A stretch of DNA of 64,000 nucleotides from the NCBI GenBank assembly GCA_029204225.1, contig CM055109.1, forward strand, positions 35,410,496 through 35,474,495, written 5' to 3'. The notes under the pieces are model-generated. The model did not search any database, was not told the origin of the DNA, and saw only the letters and a list, made by a program, of their open reading frames with translations. The position numbers and the translations under genes were made by a program. Position 1 is the stretch's first letter, and each line of letters begins with the position of its first letter. The DNA comes from Diphasiastrum complanatum. Taxonomy: Eukaryota > Streptophyta > Lycopodiopsida > Lycopodiales > Lycopodiaceae. Positions 31,731 through 44,354 of the stretch are shown here, in pieces.

Positions 31731-34700
31731 TCATTGCAGCCTACAACCACCGGTTTCTAAGTGGTGAACATCACCGAAAGCAGAAAGCTCCACCAAATCC
31801 ATGTCTTTTCCTGGGAAATCACAAACTCAATTGAATTACACTGCATTTACACTTTTCATAGTACCAATACCTGCTAAACATCAGATTGAACAACGAAAAT
31901 AACACCATCAGACAAAATTGTAAATATCCATGTACTCTTTTCCATATTGCACAATAAACATCAGTGGTAGACTTCATCCTTGCATGGATAGGGAATTGTC
32001 AATTGAATATCAACTCCAACTAAGATATCAAGAAAAATCAACAATGAGCTAACTTGATGCCCTTCCCATCAAGGAGCAATACAAGTTCTCCAGAGGAAGC
32101 TCACAATCTCTATAAGTAGATGATCCACATGAGAGGAGGATATCGATGTAATTTCTTGAGTTCCACTTATGGTTTTTTTTTCTCTTGTATGGCGTCCCCC
32201 TGAAGGTTAAGCACTAGGTCCCTTCCTGTTGGTGCCCTACCAGCCTGCTGCCAAATGAATAAAAATGATGAATGTTTTACCAATGTAACTAATAGAAGTT
32301 GCAGTCCCTTAAAGTCAGGGATATCTACATGGACCATGGGTACGTTCTCCTCATCATCTGTCATTTGGACCCTACAATTGCCACTTGGGCCTGTCATTTG
32401 TATATTTCAAGTTCGTGAGACACTTACTGGATAGTGGATGATTATTGTGCCTCTAGTGGTGGGGTGCAAATCCTCACCATAGAGTGGACCCTCAAAGCCT
32501 ATAACAGGCATAGAGGTCTCATCATGAGCAATCATTTGATTACAGAATAGCCTCTAGGCTTAGATGTAAAAACACAAAAAGAGAAAAGTTCGAACCGTTT
32601 CCCAATTCGAACTTAGCTAGCCGGTTCGAATCGACACGAATCGGCCGATTCGAATCGGCATGTAACACCCCACGGGCCACAAAATTCAAATAGAATCTCC
32701 CCAGTAGGAAAATAAACAAAAAAAATATTTGTTTCGAACCTTTTCCCGATTCAAACCGAGCCAGCCAATTCGAATCAGCTGGTAACCTTGCAATGTGCTT
32801 TGCCTTGGTTAGTCTCCATCAAGAGTGACGGAAAGCCAGGTGGCCTATTGATATGTGACTACAAGGAAATAGCCTCTATATGTGAAGTATGTGTAGGGAA
32901 GGCCTGTGTTGGCACGATATGCATGACAATTTTATGTTTGCAAATTTTTTGGTGCTAGGAATCCAAAAGAAGAGTTTGGATAGGTTAGAACTTGTGTGCT
33001 TAGAAGAGTTTTGGGCCTTGCAAGACAAGAACGCAACAGCCAAATACTAGTTAGATAAGCATGCTTGAAGACATATATTGACTAAACAGAGTTTGCTATA
33101 GAGCGCGGTAGGAAGAATTGATAAGAAACAAGTTGCAAGATTCTTTTCATATATAAACAGCCAGGGGGGACATCAAATCCCCATGTATGTGTGAAGCAAT
33201 GTGTTTATAGGGCTGGAGTATGTACCAAGCAGGAATAAGCAGCCATACCATAACAGAAATTGCAGCGTTAAAAACACAAGTAAACAAACCTTACAAGTAT
33301 GAAGCACAAACGGAAATTATTGCAGCTCGTACTAAGACCATAATACTAAAAACGTGCTCAATGAAGATCAAGCTCAGTGAAAGAACAATGAGGGTGTGAA
33401 AGACAAGGTCGTGCCAGTGTTGAAAGGAAACAGTAGCAGACAACTGTGAATGGAAGGTGAAAACATGCAGAGCATGCAATCATTGCAAATATAATTCTGT
33501 GGCCATTAGCTGTGTGAAGGGACACCACACTGCAGAATTACAGAACCGTGCAAGTAGATTAAACTCAGTTCAACTACATTAGTGTGCAGACTCACCATAT
33601 TAAAGGACTACAGCCCCATGCTAATAGCACATGTGAAGAGATCCAAGATCAGAAAAGCAAAGTTAACATTGAGATATCACTAAAGTGCAGGTTATACCAG
33701 GGGCCGACTAAAGTGTCAGGTGGCAGGAAGCAAATACAATACAGGCAATACAAGACTGAAGCAGACAGTACAGGAGGTAAGAACACTAAAACGTGTGAAT
33801 CTAGAGCAGGGCAGAAAAGTGACGAATTCTAATTCGAGTCTGTGCATGGTGCTGTGTGTGCGGATTTACACAAGTATGTTGGAGATCGAGGTGGGGGACA
33901 AAAATCAGAGTGGGTCAGGGAGCCAAGTCAATGGATTATTGGTGAGAGGACGTTCAGCTTTCTAGTTGGAAATTTAAGATCTGGGATCAACTAATCCTGT
34001 TGCTTTTCATCTTGTGTTTGAGGATCACATGGTGAAGCATGCACCTGCTTTGTGGTATGAAGACCAAAATTTCAATATTCATGGATCCATGAAGAGTTGG
34101 TGAGCTGGTGATTTCTGTGTTGGACACATCTACTATCATAAATCTATTGGAATTGGAGATGTGCTTACTTGTTGGAGTAGATATTTATGTGTTGATGTTC
34201 GTAGTTGGAAACTTGGATCAAGGGGAACACTTCTGTATACCTTGTGCGATATGTCTTTGAATGTTGCATCAGGTATTGGAAGATTGGCTTCAAGCTCTCT
34301 CATCGGCATTGGAAGACACTCAATGTAGATGGCCATGGAGGAGACACATTGACATTAGCTACTAGCAGTTGTGTACATGTTGTGAGTAAGAGCCTTAATG
34401 GTTTCGTGCTTGTGTCCAATTCATACCAGCTAATCATTAACGGGGAAAATACTGGATAGCAATGATTGACATGTATGATCTGGGTCCATTTGTTGTGCAT
34501 ATAGAAGTTCATGTAGCCCCCTTATTGGAAATCTCTACTCCCCTGAAATAGATGGTAGTTTCTTCATACGGCTGTCCAAGAGTACAGCCTGCATCATTTG
34601 CTACTGCTACTACATATGCCTATTTTGGGATTTACAGCTGGCAATGTTTTGATCTGTGGACTATCTACTAGAGCATCCAATGCATTCCTTTGTTAGGAGG

Positions 34701-36752
34701 GCATGCAAACCAGCCTACTGTTAATTGTCTTGAAATGGAGGTTGGTTATTCATGTTCTAATGATAGTTTCTTATCCTGTTTATTGAGTCTACATTTGGCT
34801 TGATATAATTCAGGAAGCATGAAAAAACAGCCTAGAAATATTGGAAGAAACCATATCTAAAGTGAGATTCGAAGACAATAGACATCAAGGACTATGGCCT
34901 TCCTCTGACAACTATTCAAGGAAATTTAACACGTGGGTGGCAAGATGAAAGCACCATTATCCTTTGCAAGTGACATGGATTGAAACTAATAAACCAGGTC
35001 CTTCCAGTAGCTTGTTGAGAGAATTTTCTTCTCAAAATGTGACCTCCTCCCAGAAAGACAATACAAAGCAAGGATGCAAGCTTAAAGTAACTTTGGGTTC
35101 TATGCCATTTCTGTGAAAATTGAGAAGCGGGATAATAGACGCTTTGGATGACAAGAATAGGCAATGCCATTAGATATAAGCTGTAATACCTGACAGTCGA
35201 CAATAAGAACTCTTCTGAATCAGCTCCGTCTTGGAAACATCTACACGATTGCCCTTAGCCCTGTTTGCTACAGCCTGAAACAAGTTCATCAATATTGCAG
35301 GTTCCAAATTTATTTTTGGACATCAGAAAACCAGAACGGGAACAATGACAGATAAGTTCAATTTGCACAAAGGGAACGATTGACAGTGCTTTCAATCCGC
35401 TAACTGAAACTTTGAATCTACTTCCAGGTATTAACAGTTGCAAGTTTTTGGAGAACCTGCATCAGTTGACAATTCTCAAGAGTGCTCGGACCGCCCTGCA
35501 AAAAAGGGAACGAATTTCAAGAAAGGGCTTATAACAAGTTTTAGCCTTTCTAATCACATACTTGGTACAGCAAAAATAACCGTGCCGTCAAAATGATCTG
35601 AAAAGAAATACTTTAGGAAAAGGGTTTAGAAATATATTTTATTATTGAAGATGAGAGAGGCTGCAGCTTAGCTGCAATGTTCATGCTGCAAATCACCACA
35701 TATTAGAAGATTCAATCAGCCAGGGTTTTTACGTCAGCAAGATCAAGCCACACAAAAAAAAGGGGGTTTGCAGCCTCTAAGGAAACAACAGTGAAAAAAT
35801 CGATTACAATGAAAATTATCTCCCTTGCAGCCAATTCAAGGTCAAAAAATAAATTCATTTCCTGTCCACGTGTGAACAGTGTGCACTCTTTTGGTAATGA
35901 AACAGTTTTCCCTAATGAGAAGTGCTCGCATTTTCTTTTTTGTGTTTGGCAGTCGCCTTTAAAAAAAATAATTCTCTTGTTTTTCCAGACCATTTGCATA
36001 TTCAACCAAAACTCTCAGATGAGGGAGCCACTGAATTCTCAGATGGAGAGCCAGTGAATCGGTGCTGTGTAGGCACATGCACATTTCGACAAAAATATGT
36101 GGTCAGGCAATCAACAGCCCTCACAGCACAAGCACATTTCACCGAAGTGTGCTATGTGGCAGCCAATCACTGGCTATCTACATAAGCATTCTGCCATTCC
36201 AAAATGAGAAACCAATAAAAAAAGAAACCTTGCACTTGGACATTACTCAAGGGAGGCCTTGTCCCCTGGTCCAGGAGGCGGTCTTAGCTCCTCCTGTGGG
36301 GGCAGGGGGAAGGAAAAATTTCCCAAGCATATATGCAAATGCAAACACAGAAAAAACCAACGCTATCGCAGAATTAAAAATGAAGGGTAGTTATGCACGG
36401 CTGGCCAAAGAATCATCACACTTCCTGGCGTGAGAGAGGAGGGAACAGCTAAGTAACCCACCTTAGAGTACGGCACAATGTGATCAAAGTCGTGGCAGAG
36501 ACATCCCTGGCATCCAACAAGCTTGCGAAACACCAGATTTCCGAGAGGATCCTTGCGCCAGCGCTCCGGATCACGGCCACTCACCTCCTCTGCTTTTCGC
36601 CAGCATGCCTCCTTCACCTCCTGACTGAAGTAGCGCGGTCCAGCGTCGTGGCTGCTCCCTCGCTCACGCTCCTGCTGCGACGACGACGACGAGCTTCCTC
36701 CTCCCCCAGACCTCGCTACACCTCGAATAGCTCGCCCCAGCCCGCGAACCAT
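31731..36752 (-). CDS. HNH endonuclease domain protein (plant nuclear gene, 4 coding exons, 164 aa)
   Basis: Minus strand. Coding exons: 36752-36462 (97 codons), 35495-35457 (13), 35274-35190 and 31810-31731 (stop TGA 31733-31731). Introns of 966, 182 and 3379 bp all have GT...AG ends; phases 0, 0, 1 join without a stop. The protein opens with an Arg/Ser/Gly-rich tail lacking acidic residues until Glu28, which could be an organelle transit peptide. It continues EACWRKAEEVSGRDPERWRK, NLVFRKLVGCQGCLCHDF, then the HNH core: DHIVPYSK (His91), GGPSTLENCQ (Asn105), NRAKGN (Asn114), and ends KDMDLVELSAFGDVHH and GGCRLQ. Cys81, Cys84 and Cys86 may bind zinc. It resembles a conserved single-domain HNH protein of plants (Arabidopsis At3g47490 type, from memory); its substrate is unknown. 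All exons look intact. Exon 2's donor (GTTCTC) is weak, so check it against transcripts. Confidence 0.9.
32585..32790. repeat. TTCGAA-rich imperfect direct repeat in HNH intron 3
   Basis: Two related blocks 144 bp apart (TTCGAACCGTTTCCCAATTC from 32589 and TTCGAACCTTTTCCCGATTC from 32733), each followed by AGCCGG/AGCCAA and TTCGAATC. Similar phrases occur outside the gene near 29268-29390 and 30520-30575, so this is a dispersed element rather than gene sequence. Confidence 0.6.
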
Positions 36753-36906
36753 CTCCTCTCTCTCTCTTTCTCTCCACGTTCTTCTCCTTGAGCTACTCCC
36801 TCTATAGTTTATCCTCTACGCCTAGCCTAACCCTAACCCTGCGCCTAAAACCCTCACACCTAACCCTAGACCTAGCCCTAAGACTCTCATAGTTCCTAAA
36901 CCCTAC
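36753..36906 (-). promoter_or_regulatory. HNH gene 5' region: GA-rich leader and telo-box-like motifs
   Basis: Just upstream of the start codon on the minus strand is a GA-rich leader (GAGAGAAAGAGAGAGAGAGG). Further up, telomere-like AAACCCTA repeats occur on the plus strand: CCTAACCCTAACCCT at about 36825-36839, TAACCCTAGACC near 36861, and AAACCCTA at 36898-36905. AAACCCTA (telo-box) is known from plant promoters of translation and cell-cycle genes. No strong TATA box is seen. Confidence 0.55.
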
Positions 36907-39539
36907 TTCTAGCCCCAATCCATCATCCAAAGTCTCAGCCTTACCCCTAAACAGATAAACTCAGAATTTTGAGTTCAAAATTTAGAGTCAAAACACATTT
37001 TCACAAGAACCAAGGTCAGGTGAAAGATCAAGTCAAGCTTTGCGGCACCGTCTTGGACCTTGGACCTGGACCTTGCATCTTCTTGCAAGGCACTACCCAC
37101 TTTTGACCGCAGCACAATGATTGCCACACATTCTTTTTTGAGTAAAAAAATTAGTTTTTTATTTAAAAAAGTCTACACGTGATATTTGCCCATGTGTGAA
37201 GAATTGACACATGATTGTCCCATAAGTTTTTTGGGAGTTCTTACAACTTCTACATCTATAATAGAAAGAAAATTGATGCCATGAACATGTGTGAATTTGG
37301 AGGCCCACAAAAACACTATAGTGCCTAGGCCTCACGCATGCGAGAAACTAAAAAGATAGCCAAAAAATTAGAGGTGCAATTTTTTTTTAAAAAAATTGTT
37401 GGGCATTGTGCTACCCCTCCTCGTGGCACATTGCATGTTGGGCAGTGCTTGGAAGGGCCAACATTCTTGGGCTCTAAAAGGGGCCAACATTCTTGGGCTC
37501 TAAAAGTTCATGTAGCATTCGATCGTTAGAGAAAAAATGAAACATTATAATCTAGAAAGTTAAACAAATAGTAGGCATTTTTGTGCTCAAAGCAAATGCA
37601 ACACACGCCATTCTAAAATACTTTGTCATGATAGCTTGTCACTTTTTGGCACATCTAACCCATTCATTACACTCTGCACCAATTTAAACCAAATCCACAT
37701 TTCTTTTTTGACATTGAATATGAGCTTGCAAATTTGTTGGATTTTAGCACATATTGCTTATATAATGAAAATCATAACTCTTAGAAAAAAATATTGCCAT
37801 CATATTATCCAACTCAATCATAGATGATGCTCCATTGCTTTTAAATTGTCGACACCTTGGACAAGTCTAATCGTCTCCCTTGGTGTGAAGTCACCTTGTT
37901 TTTTGGTTTCTTGTTTTCAATATTACCAACAATCTATAGAAGGGTATTTTCAATGTATTCTTCATGTGACACAAAACAGATATGAAAGCTCTTTTGAGCA
38001 TATTATCAAGAGTTATTGACGCATTGTGCTTTATTCTATAAGCTTTATTGACACACTATGCTTATTCTAGAAGCTCTATCTGTTGTGTATTTCTTCCCTA
38101 CTTTTCATAGTGCATACATCTCACAATTAATGAAAATGCAAGATATGCAAGTTTTTCCATTGATGAAAGTGGTCATTGTAATAATCACTCATTTCAAGGA
38201 ACTAAGAGAGTGCTAGTCCAAGACTACCAAGTCTGCACTATAAGACACTATATATTTTTTTAGTTTCTTGGTCTTGTGAGAACACATGTTCAACTTTTCA
38301 AAAACCATTGACATATCTTGGGAGAATGATTTGGTAGCAAAGTCATATGCTTTTCAAGTAGACAACCATGCATCAGATGTAACTACATTGGTAGTAAAAA
38401 AAAGATGATATCAAGATTGTAGATTTGGCAAAGCATTGATTTTTCTATTGCACTCTGTGAACAAATTAAAAAAAGAAATCATGTGCTTGCTCACTTGCAA
38501 TTTGAATTCAATTTACAAAAACTTAGGTGCTTGAAAAACAGTCTTGTCATCTTCTTTTGTAAGGTATCAAATCATCTACCACAATCATAGTCTCTTCTAG
38601 TTGTCATTCCTTGTGCTCTTTGTGTGTTAATTTGCATCAAGCATACTTGCTATTTGTGGAAGTGTCACTATTGCTAGTACGATTTGACCCAAGAAGAAAA
38701 AAATGCAAATCAATAAACATAATATAAAAATATTAAATATCAAAAAATCGTAAATATTTTAAAATTTAAATATTAAAAAATTAAAAAATAAGAAATAATA
38801 AATAACTTTTAAAAAAATCTAAAGAACTAAAAAATTAAACAATTAAAAGATAAAAAATTAGAAAGTTAAATATTAAAATAAAAATTTAAAAATATAACTA
38901 GAAATTAAAACATAAGAACGATTTGATTATTCACAAATAATATGATGTGTGTTACAAATATTTTTTTGTAGATAGAAAAAAAGTGATATGTGAGCTTAAG
39001 AAAAAATATACAAATTGTAATATCGCAAAAATGAAGTGGTGCGGTGATCTAAATGAAAACCAAATTGGAAGTATTGTTGTATTTCTAGCTTCAGAAAATA
39101 GCTATTCATGATCAAGCGGTGGCTTCAACATATACAAATGTAATTACTCAAGATCAGATGATGGCTTTAACAAATACAAATGTTAAAAGACCTACTAGTT
39201 CGAATGCAAATGATTTGGTTGAAAATTTCCAATTGCATTGTAAAAACATTTTTATGTATTATGAAATAGTCATGGGATGGATGACCATGGAGAAGAGTTC
39301 TATTTAGACTCTTGGTTTGATCTTGTTTTAGCTCAATATGTCAAGCAAAATGTGCTTAATGATGTTTTGGCTTACATTCCATCATTTCCATGTTTGAAAC
39401 GGTTCTTTAATGTTAGAGAGGGATTATCTCTAATGTGGTTGCATGGAAGGGAGGATGGATCTATGCTAGGTTCTTCATTGTGTTAGGATACTAGAGACGA
39501 TGTATCTTTAGAATGTTATTTTGGAAAAAATATGTATTG
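36907..39539. other. unrecognised AT-rich DNA
   Basis: Holds a 26-bp tandem duplication (37455-37506, core GGCCAACATTCTTGGGCTCT) and an extremely A/T-rich low-complexity block (38698-38932). Two short plus-strand frames at 39119-39486 (62 and 69 codons) match nothing. A minus-strand stretch near 38390-38250 reads coding-like (KAYDFATKSFSQDMSMVFEK) but could not be assigned. Confidence 0.5.
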
Positions 39540-40260
39540 AGTTGTGAAAAAGTGGAGAAGATAAAACATTTCGAATTCTTTTGATAGTATGACTTTGATC
39601 TCATGTAATAGCTGATTTGAATTGCTAATGTTAACAAATCATCGACATATAATGCTATTATAACATAGCTAGAGCCTCTATACTAGAGATACACATACAA
39701 AATTGGAAGTAAATTGATGTTGCAACAAGAATCAATTTATTCTATCGCACCAGGCTCTTTGACCTTGTTTTAACCTATAGAGGGCCTTCTGCAACTCATA
39801 GACTTTGTGCTCTTGGCCTTCAAGGACATAATCTTCTAGCCCAATAGATATACATGTCTTCTTGGATGTATCCATTGAGGAATGTTGTCTGGACGTTCAC
39901 CTGATAAATGTACAGATCTTCTGTAGTCACGATAGCCAGTAATGCTCAAATATATTGATGTTTTACCACTAGATTGAAGGTTTCAGTGCAATCTATTCCA
40001 TATACTTGTTCATAGTCTTTCAACACTAGTCGACCTTTCCATCTGGATATAGATCATTAATGAGTTGTACTCAATGTTCCCGAGTATACGTCAATTGTCT
40101 ACATTAGACTTCAACAAGGCTTTTGCCACTGAGGCATGTTCATTGTGACTCATGATTATCTAAGGGATGAATCGATCAAGCTCTTGTCTGATTCGAACAG
40201 ATCTTCAAACAATCAACATGAGTAGATGGCTCTCCTTGTTGCGTAATTGAGATATTTTCG
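39540..40260 (-). pseudogene. Ty1/copia reverse transcriptase fragment
   Basis: Minus strand. VKDYEQVYGIDCTETF-like wording (normally KGYTQ.EGIDY.ETF) near 40030-39980 is followed by VNVQTTFLNGYIQEDMYI (normally LDVNNAFLNG.L.E.VYM) near 39910-39855 and EGQEHKVYELQKALYRLKQG, RAWCDRI near 39830-39740. Upstream, RIRQELDRFI near 40180 matches the linker in the 48255-50108 element. Stops and shifts throughout; the YVDD block is not readable. Confidence 0.82.
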
Positions 40261-41034
40261 ATTGATGTAGGATGTTAGTCAATAATTCCAAACATAAAAT
40301 CGGGCTAATACTGAGGTTTATTTTTGCAAAATTATAAAAATCGACATGTAAAACCTGACTAGTAGAGAAAATATCGGCATAAAATTTTCTATAGAATTGG
40401 GTCCCATCCCGTCCTAAAAGTGGCTAGAGAAACTTTCTAGCCTTAGAAATGGTTGTTGAAAATATTTTATGGCTTTTAAAATAGGCCAGTTATGAAAAAT
40501 ACCCAACATCACCGTGCTAAGATTTCACCATGTATTGAGTCAATTTCTACTAATATATGATTACCCAGTGTAGTTTTTAGGGAAACCGATTTGCAAAGGG
40601 AGCCCTAGTCATGAATACTACAAAAGTCAAATGGAGAAGAACCGTCGAAATTTTTTTTTTGTGCAAAAACAAGACCAAGAAATAGTGTGAAAATATCAAA
40701 AAATCATGAAAATCCTAATGACAAAATTTGGGCAAGTTTCGGACAATAAGTAGAATGTGCAGGCCAAGTCGGTAACTCAACAGGCCAATGACCCAACGAA
40801 CGGGCCAACTGCAGGCTATTAGAAAAAATCAATGAGGTGCCAAATGGGGTACTAAGCAAAATGAAGGTCATCTACAAAAATAGGGGTTGACAAAGGGTAC
40901 CACCCAAATTTGGATAATAATTAGCAAGAGACCTTGGAAGCTAAAAATCTTAAAGGGTGCACCCACTAGCCTTTGACAAAAGTGACCATCTATGCTAGTT
41001 CTGGGTGTGCCCAGGAGGAAGGCTTTGCACCAAC
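40261..41034. other. no gene recognised
   Basis: Sequence between the copia RT fragment and the family A LTR. No open frame, primer site or terminus is identifiable. Confidence 0.4.
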
Positions 41035-42055
41035 TGTTGGATTTATATCCTCTCCATCCTTATCTTTCTGCTAATCTAGATGCATTCACCAGTTGTTGTA
41101 AATACTTGTATAGTCGCATACTCTATAGAAATACACTTTTTTTTTTACAGTCTACAAAACTAATGAAGAATCAGTGACAGTGTTTCCCAGTTGTTCGGAC
41201 ATCCTCGACTATTCGATCATCCTTTATTATTCGGCCATCTTCAATTCTTCAGCCATCCTCGATAGTTCTAGCACCTCAGACTATCTGACTATATTCAATT
41301 ATTCAGCCATCCTCGAACAATTGGCCGCAATCTGACTATCAGCATATCAACAAGTACATTGAATCACGACCAGACAAAATCTCTAACATAATCAAATACT
41401 GTTCGAAGGCGACTGCCAACAACACGTAATGCCTTAATCCTAATTGTAAAGTACGGATTAAACATTCTTTTAATTAGTTAGCCATATGTATATAATCCAA
41501 CAATTTATCAGTTGTTCGGTTACACTAGATAAGAAGAGATCGTTTAGCTCAATAATCTGTCTATTCGATCAATTGAACATCCAGAGCGCAATTGTTTTGT
41601 TCTTTCTATCTGTTATTATAGAGTATTGTTTCAGGAAGAACGCGACTCTGACTACATTCAGTCTATATTTATTTACGACTGAATAATCAATGTTCCAATA
41701 ATCTAGGTCAAGTATCTTGTGATTGAATGCTCAATTCGTTCATGTTTAGATTTCTTCTTGCTTGCAGATAAACTTTTCATAGATTAAATTGTCTTGTATG
41801 ACTGATAGTCTGAGTCAATTATGATGCTCTAATCTTCGCACCCAATACGCTTCCATGAAGCAAAATCTAAAACCAATTTTTTTCATGCATGGCTATGGAA
41901 TCGATTGTATCAATCCAATGACTTCGAAGCTGTGATCAAGTAGGACAGACTTCAAACTATCGAAGTCGATTTGAATACGATAGACGTAGTTGCATGCACC
42001 GAGGATTCCCTGCTCGCTTCTCTGTGTCGCAACACGTAGACCTTGAATCCCAATA
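41035..42055 (+). repeat. copia 5' LTR (1021 bp), family A
   Basis: Starts TGTTGGATTTATATCC and ends CCCAATA, directly followed by the primer site TGGTATCAGAGCC. Same family as 4503-5440, with about 80 extra bp at 41850-41930. Orientation is plus, yet the gag that follows is on the minus strand. Confidence 0.88.
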
Positions 42056-42068
42056 TGGTATCAGAGCC
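42056..42068 (+). other. primer binding site, initiator tRNA-Met
   Basis: TGGTATCAGAGCC, an exact plant copia primer site, abuts the LTR end. A second, inverted site lies at 42746-42758. Confidence 0.92.
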
Positions 42069-42177
42069 ATAATTTCTACTGTCTGATTCTTTTGAATTTA
42101 GGACATTAATGCACAAACTATAAATAGATGTAATTCATCAATTACATTTTATTGATGATGATGTTCTTGTAACAAAT

Positions 42178-42758
42178 TCTTCAAAGTAGATTTTTGAAAC
42201 CGTTAAGATAATTTAAAATAGAATTTTCATCAGTCATTTTGAATGAAACAAATTTCTTTCTCAAATGAAGCTTGGAAGTCACATTTCTAATGTCATAGTG
42301 TGTGTTTAAAATATCGTGTGCTTTCTTGGAGGTTATAGTTGACTTGATATGACTGATATGAAAACCTTTGATATTGAGAATTGTGAGTGCAAAAAAGCCT
42401 TTCCATCCTTTTGCTTCCATCTTTAATTGCAGCTTCCTCAATCATCAAAGGTTTAAGCTTTGTGCCTTAGAATGACATCCCATAATTCTTTGGCTAGTAA
42501 AATAACTTTTTTCTTGAACTTCCACATGTGATAGTTATCACCATCCAATTATCAATGAAAGATGGATTTGATGGTGTTGACTTCATTGAAAATCGACTAA
42601 TGTTGAGTAAGTTGCAGAATGGTAATGATCCTAACTCATTGAATAACTTCCTACAACAACAACATCATTATCATCAATCAAACATAACTGATAAATTACA
42701 TCTATTAATAGTTGTGCATTAATGCCCTAAATTCTACGTGACAATGGCTCTGATCCCC
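42178..42758 (-). pseudogene. Ty1/copia gag N-terminus, leader and primer site (minus strand)
   Basis: The primer site GGGGATCAGAGCC (42758-42746) and a leader to about 42640 are followed by gag: KLDG.NYHMWKFKKKV-like wording near 42550-42500 and an open frame (42441-42181) with ILNIKGFHISHIKSTITSKK, DIRNVTSKLHLRKKFVSFKM and NGFKNLL. The N-terminal half is frameshifted. It stops at 42178 where inverted leader sequence of the plus-strand LTR begins. Confidence 0.82.
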
Positions 42759-43003
42759 GAAAAATAGCATCGCCTTTCGCTCTACTATAGTTTCTCGCAA
42801 TTTGTATTTCAACCCTGAAGATCGAAATCTATTTCGACCCTGTGTTTTGATCCTTAGCTATAGTAGTCATATTTTACATTTTGAGAGATTGAAATTCTTT
42901 TGAGACCTTGAGCTGTCAACTTTTTGCAGACTAACTTATTTACAAGTATTTACTACAAGTCCACACTACCTTTGATTTCATCAAAGATAGAAATCTAAAA
43001 ACA
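42759..43003 (-). repeat. copia 5' LTR (about 245 bp), family B
   Basis: Homologous to 25881-26127; starts TGTTTTTAGATTTCTATC on the minus strand and ends at the primer site. A short purine stretch (GGCAGAGA) precedes its start. Confidence 0.8.
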
Positions 43004-43871
43004 TCTCTGCCATCCTTTAGTTGTTGCTGAACAAAAAGAAAACAAATATGGCAACGATTACAAGAAAGGTTGAAACGAAAATGAGAAGAAATGATTACCA
43101 AGATGGTCACTCATTTGACTCTATCTTGACATATAATCCACAATAGCCAAATGATGTTCAATCTACTGATCCAAAATCGGGTACCAATGATGTGAAGCTC
43201 AAGACTCTCTACAATTACACTTGTATAGCATAATGAGTGTTGAAATTCAAACATAAAAGTTGGGTATTGACAAAATGTCTTGAACATGTCCTAACGCTCT
43301 TCTGTTGACGTCATCATATCATATCAGGAAGCTATACTTCATGGTACTTGTTTGATCTTCCTGGTCCTTTGGAGCGCGAAGAGTTTCGTGTCGTTTGACC
43401 TTCTCATGTTGTTCGTGCATTAGCTGCCTTCTGCCGGTTGCACAGTGCCTTCACGCTGCAGACCTTTGCATTTTGCCAAAAAAACACTTTCGCGATTTTA
43501 AGGGCAGTGTCGGTTTTTCAAAGGCACCTTCGCTTTTATCCGGAAGGCATCTGGTGAAAGTGTTGCTTTATCCCGAAAGGCGAAAAATGCGATAGTAGGC
43601 CATAAAACATTTCTAAGGCATTTTTAAGACAGTCGCCTTTTCCGCAGAAATGCAAAAAATGCGTAGTGTCGGGAGAGTTGGCCAGAATCATTTTCTAAGT
43701 GTTTTTGACTTAGTGCTGAATTTTTCTCATGACCCAAAAAATGCCAACTGTGCAACAAAACACTTCAAAATGCGAAACATAATTCAAAATGCAACAGTCA
43801 GAAAACAGCAAAGGAAAAAACTAAGAAAAATGCTAAGGCTTTGAAAGATAGAAATTCTCAGTTTCCCCAGT
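43004..43871. other. no gene; dispersed repeat copy 2 at 43284-43420
   Basis: The 43284-43420 part is the second copy of the repeat at 6588-6771. The rest (43430-43850) is AT-rich with repeated TTTTGCC / AAAATGC phrases and no coding signal. Confidence 0.55.
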
Positions 43872-44345
43872 TAGATCATTCGTTTATCTTGGTAAAATAT
43901 CTTAAGTAGATGTTGTTGAAAACCATGAAGAGTGAGAATAAATCAGAAGTCTATGGCAGCCATGCATTCTTCGATAGATATTCTATGTCAATCTATGGAG
44001 TAAGAGCATCAGATAGATAGAGAAAACATGAGAACGTTCAATTGTAATTAACACACATAAATAATAGAGAATCTGTAAATTGAAATTATTGGAATACAAC
44101 AATTAGATTATGAAATTGAACATGTGACCGATAAGATTCATAGTAGTTGTGTGCTAAGTGTTGTGATTCTACTGTGCTTTTTCAGTTGATCGAAGAGCCA
44201 ACTGATAGATAAATCAATCTCTCTATTGTCTTAGATTGTTCTCACTATCTCCCAATAGAGTTTGATTCTAACGACTCAGATTATTTGTATGATCATGCAT
44301 GATCTGTCTACTAATACTAATTTGTGTCTATATATACAAGTTGTG
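43872..44345 (-). repeat. partial copia LTR, family C
   Basis: About 470 bp homologous to 50577-51033, sharing GCCATGCATTCTTCGATAGA, TCTCTCTATTGTCTTAGATT and GTGTCTATATATACAAG. In family C these bases form the downstream (R-U5) half of a minus-strand LTR. The upstream half is missing: homology stops at 44345, next to the hairpin. Confidence 0.8.
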
Positions 44346-44354
44346 GAAAATCAG

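Noticed and set aside
31811-35189. Additional exons inside HNH intron 3
   Set aside because: Exons 3 and 4 join in phase with continuous family wording, leaving no missing residues.
4503-42055. The two family A LTRs (4503-5440 and 41035-42055) as the pair of one 37-kb element
   Set aside because: The left one is a 3' LTR (pol and polypurine tract before it) and the right one a 5' LTR (primer site after it), the wrong order for one element.
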